Source: Gonapodya sp. JEL0774 (Eukaryota > Monoblepharomycota > Monoblepharidomycetes > Monoblepharidales > Gonapodyaceae). From it: a stretch of DNA of 64,000 nt. Made by a program: the position numbers and the translations under genes. How positions within the stretch are numbered: position 1 is the first letter of the stretch; each line of letters opens with the position of its first letter. Under the pieces are notes generated by a model, which worked only from the letters and a program-made list of their open reading frames with translations, did no database searches and was not told where the DNA came from. The stretch lies in NCBI GenBank assembly GCA_027604505.1, contig JADIIX010000051.1, positions 62,001-126,000 of the forward strand, in the 5' to 3' direction. Shown here piece after piece: positions 56,319 through 64,000 of the stretch.

Positions 56319-58935
56319 TCAGTCAACATCTTGTGGTTCTTCACCTCCTACAGGATGCTCCCCCGATTTCCAGACCCATCGCGAACCTTTCCACTCGGCG
56401 AACTCTCCAAGGGTCTTCTTGTAGTGCGCCACACTCAGTGGATCCAGATCAACCTTTGCACATGCAGCAGTGATGTCGGGTTTCTTGATTCCCGTATTTG
56501 ACCTGAACAGCGTCAACACAACTTCTCGATACGGTAGCAATATTTTGGAAGCACGAGGATTTTCAAGTAGGACATAGGTATTGTGTATGAGCTCTGTAAA
56601 AGGAGCGAGGAGTTCCTTAAGTTGTGCAACGGTAGGTGGTGTGGCGGGGACGAGGTTGTTCTCGAGGCCTGTTTCGCCATGTAACTGTTTCGTCAGCCTT
56701 GGTCTACCACCAAACAACGACAACGCACCCGACTCCCTCCCCCTCCACGCCACGCAACTCCGAAGGAACCGCATGGAACAGGGACCATAATGTGACATAA
56801 TTTGCTTGCATATGGTCGCAATCTGCTCATCTGGGGTTGCACCTTGTACTGGGAAGTCGCGGTCAGGTTCGAAGGGGGAAGTATGAAAGGGAACGATTTC
56901 TGTACGTGAATTCGAAGTAGTATTCGAAAAGGTGGACGTGGTGCGGAGTTGAGTGCAAAAGTGCAACGGTGATTTCAGAAATGAAACTGCCCATGCGTCT
57001 CATTCAGTCTAGTCCGAGAATGCAAAGTTCTCACCTTCCGCGTTTGCGGCCGCTTCAACATTGATCTCCACTTTTGTAGTGCCCTCAATTTTGGGCGCAG
57101 ACTGGCGCTTCACTGCAGGGGCGGAGGATTGCTCGATTTTGACCTTGGATTTCGCTTTGGCATCCTTGGCATGGAGAGCCAGTTCCTTCCGCGCACTGCA
57201 ACATATCCACTTCGTTGGCTTTGCTCTCTCATTACCCATTACGTTCAGCAACTCACGACTCTGCCTCCTTCTCTAAGCTCCTTTCCATTTCACTTGCCAC
57301 CTCTGGCCACTCTGCTAATCCATCATCGTCCGTATATCGCAGTTCCCACCACCCTGCCTCAGTTCCTTCACCCTCCACATACGCACCGATCTCCATCAGT
57401 ATGCCTCTCGCTTCGGCCGCTCCAATACCAGTCTCTGCACACACATCGACCCTCCGAAGCCGAGTTCGTTCTCGAAACATGGTCAGGGCAATGGTCCGTG
57501 CGTGGCGGACCCGGCCACTGTAGAGAACAGAAGAGCGGAGTACGAGCAAGCCACGGAGAAGGTGGCACATTGAGGTTAGGTGGGGGAGGACTTGTGTTGC
57601 TGTTACGTGGGATGTCGGGTGGTTTGGAGGAGGCTGGAGGTTTGAAAGAAGTCGGGAGAGAGGGAGAATGTGGGCTTGACGGGATATGATTGGGTCGACA
57701 GGTGTTAAATTAATCACCATCCCACGAAACAAAAGGCTCCGGAGCATCTCCCATCGAAAAAGGCGAAGCCAACTCCATCTTAACTCACTGTTCGTCATCA
57801 CCACCTTGCATTGGGTTGCTAAATCTGCCTTTGCGACGTCCGCTAATGACATTCCCCTGAATATTAGAAGATCTTTCGTCGGTTTTTGCTCGCGTTCGCG
57901 AAGAACCGGGCTTAGTTCATCGAGATAGGCAGAGGGGTCGGTGGAAGGTACTGCGGACGGCGCGACAGGTGGTACGACGAGATGTTGGAGGAAACTGGAG
58001 GCCTGGAAACGGTGATGTGTGGGTTTTTGAGTTATGAATGATGATAGAGTAGCGTTCGGAAAACCGGAACACACATCTCCAAATCCAACCTCCATCTGCA
58101 ACCACTCCTCGTCCTTGGCCTTCTTTTTCGCTGCATTTCTGGCCGCCTCTCTGGCCATGGCGGCTTTGTCTATATCTCCCGCCTTTTTCTGGTTGGTGTT
58201 CGCACCTAAAACGTGAGGATTCTGAGCTGTCGGAGCCGCAGCGGCGGTGGGAGGAGCAACGAGGTGGGTAAGAGTAGGTCGGAGTTGCATGAGGGCCGCT
58301 AAAGGGTGAAGATGAAGAGAGCCTGGAATACGTTCCGAGATGAACGTTCATTAGTTGGAGTCGTAAAGTTGCATGTTTCAAATTTTCTTTGGTACCGTGC
58401 AATGAGACCACGCCCACTTCACACCACACTTTCCCCCCGCGTCAGCATTCCTGGTCCTAACCGGGTTTTCATTGGTCAATTAATTAGAGAGAAGCTCACC
58501 CTCCGAGAATATGCCAACGCAGTAGTTGGCGAGACCAGGCGCGAAGGAACTCCCGTAAGTCTGCTTCTCCAGTAACTTTCTCGATGCCCCCATGCTAAGA
58601 CCATAGCCGTCCACATCCATATCGTTATAGCCATCGCCAGCTTTCCCACCCTTCCTCGCTTCCCTCTTCTCCGCCATCATAGCTCCTCGTTCAGGATCGT
58701 AGTGGGCATCACGTGTATCCAGAGGCACATCCAGCTCCATCTGTTTCGTTTTTGGCTTCAATCTTCCAGAAACTGGCAGGCCAATGGCTTGTTCTGGAGC
58801 GTGACCTGCCGGAAACTGCAGCAGGTACAACGAGTCGGCGAGTTCCCTGGAGAGAAAGACGGGATATTCGGCGTCCACTGGATCGTCTGCATCGCCCGCC
58901 ACCGAATCCGAATCTGATATTTCCATGTCTGTCAT
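56319..58935 (-). CDS. RPC37: RNA polymerase III subunit RPC5 / Rpc37-like
   Basis: The first exon (58935-58500) opens with an acidic MTDMEISDSDSVAGDADDP and DAEYPVFLSRELADSLYLLQ. Then come KPKTKQMELDVPLDTRDAHY and ASRKLLEKQTYGSSFAP, ending with the family signature GE/GSLHLHPLAALMQLRPTL across the first intron. That is the RPC5 pattern (HLTPLHGILQLRP). The second exon ends MEVGFGD. The third region includes DLLIFRGMSLADVAKADLAT and winged-helix-like segments. The C-terminus lies in the last exon (ITAACAKVDLDPLSVAHY, LGEFAEWKGSRWVWKSG). RPC5 pairs with RPC4 in the TFIIF-like subcomplex of RNA polymerase III, used in initiation and termination. Some inner exon edges near 57.7-57.8 kb are unresolved. 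Head-to-head with the basic unknown gene. Confidence 0.82.
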
Positions 58936-59291
58936 TGTCGGTTTCTAGGACGCCAACAAAGACAAGGTGAAGACGTGAACCAAAGGGGCAACTAAAGGAC
59001 CCGAAGTCCCAAACTCTCTCCATCACTGTACCATGAATACAAAGAAAAATTTTGAGAACATATGTAGTTGAGTGATTATAAAAGTGCCCGTCACCCGTTT
59101 TCTGCTGGTCTTCGCATCGTAACCGAATGCTGTCGGATTATTGAAAGAACAAAATAGAAAGTCTGCAAGAACTTGCAGTCTATCGGGTGTTGTGTCTCCC
59201 GAAAATAAAATGCCCCGCAGATCGTGCGAAGGATGCGAAGTTAGAGAGTTCCCACGATCACAACGCCCGTGGAGCAGAACTGACAACAAGC

Positions 59292-60114
59292 ATGATTTCG
59301 CAACTGCATCAACAAAAGAAAACTCCAACAGCACTCGATACCCCCGCGGGAACATGTCCCAAGCGATCCGTGCCGGCGGGCCAGGTCCTCCAAGTGATTC
59401 ATCCACTTCTCCAAGAACAACTCGACAGGAAAGAAGAGAAGCTGCGTAGGAAGACTGAGCACAAGCCCCCCATTGAAAGCCTCGACGATCGAATTTATGA
59501 GGTGCCCGTGGTGATCAGGGGCGTGAAGCCACCTCCGCATGAGAATGTCATCAATCACGGTAACAAGGAACCCCCTCGAGATCTCCAGCGTCTGTACGTC
59601 ATCTCGCATCACGCCTACGAGCCTGGTGAGCACCGGCATTATCCATACCAAGTGCCTGAAAGCAGTGAGCCTCCTGGTCGTGTGATACACGAGGAGAGTG
59701 GAAAAGGCGTCCACGATGCACTGCATTGGACGGTGGAAAGCAAAATTGTCGACTTGCGGCATCAAAAGTATCAGGAAAAGCACCATAAGAGTGTTGGCCA
59801 GGCATATGTCAATAACGACATGGTGTACAACTTGGAACCGAACCACACTTTTGGTGAGCGTTTCCCCGTTCCCCTCTCTTTCTTCCGATGCTCACATCCA
59901 ACTCGCAATGGCGGTCTTTTGTAACACCTCATAAGGCATCATACGCCCCAAAGATCCGCCATTCACCCTCGCGCACAATCTTCCTGAAACTGAAAACATG
60001 TCCAAGAAACCGGCAAAGCCATCTGCCACCCCAGACGACATTCCTGCAGGACGCCCGAGTCATCAACGAGACGGGGCTCTGGGTCGGGGACGAATGCGGA
60101 GGAAGCTCCTGTAG
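59292..60114 (+). CDS. hypothetical basic, hydrophilic protein
   Basis: Two exons (59292-59853 and 59936-60114) give 246 aa from the Met of MISQLHQQKK; an upstream Met at 59187 would add 35 residues. The protein is hydrophilic and rich in His, Pro, Lys and Glu. Segments include LQEQLDRKEEKLRRKTEHK, VPVVIRGVKPPPHENVI, HHAYEPGEHRHYPYQVPE, and a basic C-terminus (RGRMRRKLL). There is no membrane segment, signal peptide or known motif. It is divergent from RPC5, with about 350 bp between starts. I do not recognise it. Confidence 0.5.
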
Positions 60115-60359
60115 GATGTACTTTGAGTAGCAGTGCAGTGGACACAAAAACTACGCCAGTACACCCAGAATAATTGACGGTTTATACTCTAAGCTTTAAG
60201 CATTAGCACGTTCCAACAGCTCCTGGGGGACACCACCCTTGCGGATTGCCGCCACTGGACCGGCTTAGGGGTAGGAGGGACCACCGCACCACGTGTCGCG
60301 TTACACAAGCGACATACAAACACAATACTAAAATACGAACGGGCACAATAAATAGCTCT

Positions 60360-63300
60360 TTAATCCCACTCCGAATCATCCCTCTCAATATCATCCTTCT
60401 TTTGCACGGGTTTGTCGTCCACCTCCCTCGCGATTTTGAGCATATTCGCCATCATTTGTTCCCTCTTCTCGTCATCCGTCAGAATCCGCTCGGTAGGGAG
60501 CGCCCGCTTGCTCGGCGGGCTCCTGGTTGCTGCCGGCGCCTCACTCAGTGCTATCATGTCGGATGGCTTGAGACTAATTTTGGGAAGATCTGCGTTCGCT
60601 CCACCAAGCCAAGCTGCAGCTGTGAAGGTGGATGTGGTGCGGTCGGTGGTGGGAGGGAACAGATCGTCCTGGAAGAACTCGTCTCTGGTGCGAGGCACTT
60701 TGAACGAAACTAGCTCTATGCCTGCCGATGTCAACCTAATAAGAGAAAAGGGGTGTTATGTGCCATGTTTTTTGGACGCGCCCCACAAGAAGTAACTCAC
60801 CTCCACGCCTTGTTCACTGTATTCAGCAATTCAAGTCACCCAAATTATTAGCTCTTCATTGCTCTCACACTGGAGGACTGGCCCCAACAATCTCAAATCC
60901 AACCCACCTTCAATCCCCCTCACATCACACTCTTCCTTCCGGCTCAGTGCAAACCCTTGTTGTAGCTGCCCCGTCTCAAACCTGGACAAATCCTTGGCGT
61001 AGGGTTCCTCCTGCGACACCTCCCATATCCTCACCGCAGACTCACCCCGACCAGCCAGATACAATAGGTTGGTGTCGGGGTCGAACTGGGCTGACAGAAG
61101 TGAGGGCGAGACGTCAATTGGGACTGTGGCGAGTTTGGTGAGGGTGGAGGAGTGGTGGACTTCGATTTGGCGTAGAGAACCCCTTGGTGAGTGCGAGCAT
61201 GCGAGGACGGCCGGTGAGACGGGCGTGATGGGCGCTGTAGCGCTCAAGCTCACTTGCCAAACCCTATCACAAATATCCTCTCGCCCACCCACACCACTCT
61301 CCCACCCTTTCCACCTTCTGCGCAATCTGCCTGACCCAGCAATTTACCGCTACGAGGGTCCTACGACACATCAAGAAAAATCTCGTGATATGTGACGAAC
61401 GGCGACATCGCCACCACATTACCGAAAAACGTCACAGACACAAACACCCACCACCACACGAATCTTTTTATCCTTGCTGACCGTCGCAACTTTGGTCCCG
61501 TCCGGACTCCATGTCATTGCGAAAATCTAAGGAAAGTGATAAAAGCACAACATCTAAATATCCGCGCTCTCCATTCTAAACAGGTCATTCCACCCAAACC
61601 AACCGGCTCCCTGTGATGCTCTATCCTTTTGGCCTCCTTTCCCCCACCGCTCGCCAAGTCCCACACCTTTATTGATGCCTCACCTCGCTCAGGGGACGCA
61701 GAGATGAGCAAGTCTTGTGCCACGGGGTGGAAGAGGAGTAGGTTAACGCGGGAATCGTGTGCTAAGAGACGTGTGTAAATGACTCTGAGATAAAGCGGTG
61801 CGGGGCGGGGAGGAATTCCACCTACCAGAGATGAGCGTTGTGGGGGTATACATGTCCTCCTTTACACCATTTTCTGGAATGTCCCACACACGAATCTTGC
61901 CGTCCTCTCCACCTTCCACGAGAAATCGCAAATAAACAGAATTAAAGTGAGCACAGACACCCCATTACCACACTCATTCTGCCTAGCGCAAGCTCCCCTT
62001 CAACTCACCACAGATCACTCTACCCACCCTGGATTCATCCACCGCCACACTCGCCACATCCCCGCCATTCACCAACCCTACGGGCACAGGCGGCAACCTT
62101 CCAAACCCCTCTTGTACGCCTTTCACGACGACGATTTTCCCCCCCGGCCCAGAAACGGGCATGACGAGCCAGGGTTTGGCGTACGCGAGGTAGTCCGAGT
62201 CGGCGGGGAAGGACGGCGGAAGGTTCGGGGCAGGGTGGAATGCGGGAATGGGTTTTCCGAGAATAAAGCGGAAGGGGGAAGTTCGAAGGGCGGAGAATTT
62301 GGCACTGACGGCGAGAGAGGCGGCGGTAGGAGGACGGGTGGTGGCGGCTGAGATAGGAGCCGCGGACGTGGTGGATGAGGTAGAAACGGTGGAGGATGAG
62401 GAGTACGTCGGAGTGGAAGTGGGGATTGGTGCTTGAGAACTAACGGATGAGGTGTTTGGGACTGCAGCGGGAGCGGCCGATGATGATGTTCGAGCGAGCA
62501 ATGGGGACGGCGGTGACGCTACTGATCCTGTCACTGGGGCGGTCACCGTGACCGTCGCACTTGCCGGACTCGATCTGTTTGCTCCCACCCTCCTCTCCTT
62601 CCACTCCCTCGCCGCCTCCTGCACGCCGACCTTACCCACCTCCCCATTCCCACTCTTGATCCACTCCTCCTTTCCCACCCCTTCCTTCCACCCTCTCGTC
62701 TCGGGAAACAACTCGTCGACCCAGTCCCCGTACCTCCTCCTCGGCACGATCCACCGCACGGGCACAACGGCACTCCCGTCGGCAGTTCCCGCAAGTGTGC
62801 GGTGGATTTCGCAGCCGAGGTGGTCTAGGGAGAGTTTGGGGACGGAGCAGAAGGTCGAAAGCGGGGACGAGTGGGAGAACTGGGTGATGCCAGTGGTGAG
62901 GAACGGCGCGCGGGAGGGGTGAAGGTCGAGCCATGTTATCGTGGGAGAGCCCTACCATAGTTTGGTGGAGGGCATTGGTGAGATGACGTGATAAAAGGTG
63001 GGTTGATGAGACGGGAGACACAATGGACCCTTGGATGCTGCCCCTCAGCAACCTACCCTTCCTCCAATCCAAACCATCCCCGTATCTTCATCCCACATCA
63101 AGCACGACACTCCGCCTGCTCCGCCTGCAAGCTCGTGGTCCACGATGGGCGCAGAGAGGGCGCGAGAGTCCCAGAGCTGGGACGGGTTGTGAGGTTGGGG
63201 AACGAGGAGTCGGTAAAACGCAGTGTAAACGAGGGAGGTGTGTGTGCGTCCGCGGGGGGGGAGCATATGAAGGTGAGTGCGAGAATGCGAAGCATATCTC

Positions 63301-63690
63301 CACACTTCCAAACTTCCCTCACACCTTCCACACAAAAACTCACCTTGACTTCTTTCCCACCCCTCTTCCCCGTGCCCGCCGTAGCAAGATACCCCCCACT
63401 GCCGAGCCACGTCACGCGGGAGGGCTTTGTGCCCTGGTGAGCAGAGGTGGCGAGGGCATCGGTGGGGGCGCGGGGGCTGGAATTTAAACGGGAATGGGTG
63501 AGGTGAGGGTAGAGACCGTATTGGAAACGAGTCGCAAGGGACGCCGGATGATGGAGGGGTACCCCATTCGCGGGAAAACATGACCGGCATGGCATCTTCC
63601 CGAGGCGCAACTCCCCTGCGGTCAACTCACTCGAATATTCTCAGCATCGTGTCACGGGCCGTGGTGGCGAGGAGTGACCCGTCGGGGTTC
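60360..63690 (-). CDS. coronin-7 (POD-1) homologue, two WD40 propellers, 5' end not found in window
   Basis: The protein has two coronin halves. The first propeller is at about 63.7-62.8 kb: NPDGSLLATTARDTMLRIFE, SRVTWLGSGGYLATAG, and ends in IVPRRRYGDWVDELFPETRG. A long Ser/Thr/Ala/Pro linker (about 62.6-62.35 kb) leads to the second propeller: SALRTSPFRFILGKPIPAF, GGKIVVVKGVQEGFGRLPPV, RFLVEGGEDGKIRVWDIPE and FDPDTNLLYLAGRGESAVRI. It closes with FVPRT/VPRTRDEFFQDDLFPP, the matching coronin end. The C-terminal tail is acidic and ends DDSEWD at 60360, like the acidic tryptophan motif of Arp2/3-binding proteins. Coronin-7 proteins act in Golgi and actin dynamics. The first blades upstream of 63690 are not visible before the window ends, so the gene is probably incomplete here. 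Many inner exon edges are unresolved. Confidence 0.75.
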
Positions 63691-64000
63691 CTGTTTTACG
63701 CGGTGGTGAGGGGGGCCAGGTCGGTGGGTCAGAGCGTGGCAATATGCCGAGATGAAGAAGGGTGTGAGTGGGGTGAGTGTGGAGTTACGGTGGATGAGAA
63801 ACACAAGAGAAATACGAGAAAAAGGCAAAAGTAGTGAATTAGAAGTGCTTGGAAGGTTGTCAAAATGTCTTTCCGTTGAGCTTAGAAAACTGGGGCCGTA
63901 TGTTATGTCTGTTTCATGTCGCGGTTTGAGTCTCGGATCACCTCGTTCAGTCTTAGTGGTCACTCCCTCGGTCACTCCAGTTGTGGTGACTGGAGTAGTT
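63691..64000. other. window end, probably intron of the coronin-7 gene
   Basis: No further coronin exon was recognised here. A perfect 8-bp inverted repeat (ACTCCAGT at 63974-63981, ACTGGAGT at 63989-63996, 7-nt loop) lies at the very end. Confidence 0.4.

Noticed and set aside
61983-62765. Ser/Thr/Ala-rich frame considered as a separate secreted or wall protein
   Set aside because: It is flanked in frame by coronin ends (DELFPETRG before, second propeller start after), so it is the linker of coronin-7.
63974-63996. 8-bp perfect inverted repeat as a transposon end or terminator
   Set aside because: It is short, isolated and has no partner or target duplication in the window, so it is compatible with chance.
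1-64000. CRISPR array, prophage, insertion sequence or retrotransposon
   Set aside because: No regularly spaced repeats, integrase, transposase or reverse transcriptase motifs were seen on either strand. The sequence is eukaryotic throughout.

Overview
The window reads as nuclear DNA of an early-diverging, chytrid-like fungus. Genes are dense, on both strands, and split by many short GT-AG introns (mostly 55-115 bp). The gene set is plainly eukaryotic: SNARE, NSF, TRAPP, exosome, RNA polymerase III, RSC-type bromodomain protein, mitochondrial SHMT and EF-Ts. Fungal-type genes (EFR3, a probable Mmc1-like mitochondrial protein) sit beside families common in flagellated fungi and animals but lost from most yeasts (copine, coronin-7, a TTLL12 N-terminal domain, multi-ZZ/RING proteins). 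The genus is an inference; nothing in the window fixes it. Exon coordinates given here come from reading splice sites and protein frames by eye.

Layout. 0-9 kb: SED5 syntaxin, a six-ZZ/RING gene, two unrecognised genes (one membrane) and an F-box protein, all on the minus strand. 9-15.8 kb: copine (+), a one-exon fusion of a TTLL12-like N-terminal domain with a HemK-like methyltransferase (-), and a double PARP-type zinc finger protein (+). 16-23 kb: mitochondrial SHMT (-), an epoxide-hydrolase-fold enzyme (+) and a second ZZ/RING gene (+) that is an inverted paralogue of the first. 23.4-27.1 kb: a protein kinase joined to NLR/RI-type leucine-rich repeats (+), convergent with dUTPase (-). The bodies of both lie in a sharply bounded CpG desert. 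27-35 kb: NSF/SEC18 and EFR3 (-). 35-36.4 kb is gene-poor with a diverged direct repeat. 36.4-45 kb: EF-Ts, RRP42, an ankyrin relic, TRS33, DPH4, FCF1 and a DAP1-like heme protein. 45-52 kb: a divergent CBS-like protein, a membrane protein and an Mmc1-like protein (-). 52-64 kb: a three-bromodomain/ankyrin chromatin protein (+), RPC5 (-), a basic unknown protein (+) and a coronin-7 homologue (-) whose 5' end is not found before the window ends.

Themes. Many genes are head-to-head with short shared promoters. Exon cassettes of exactly repeated size are a strong signal in three families: ZZ exons (75/192 nt), LRR exons (84 nt, phase 1)and bromodomain exons (103/129/191 nt). Four introns appear to use GC-AG splice sites. 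The most unusual stretch is the kinase-LRR/dUTPase CpG desert. Next come the TTLL12N-methyltransferase fusion and the reading-frame breaks in the kinase, in one RING finger and in an ankyrin gene.
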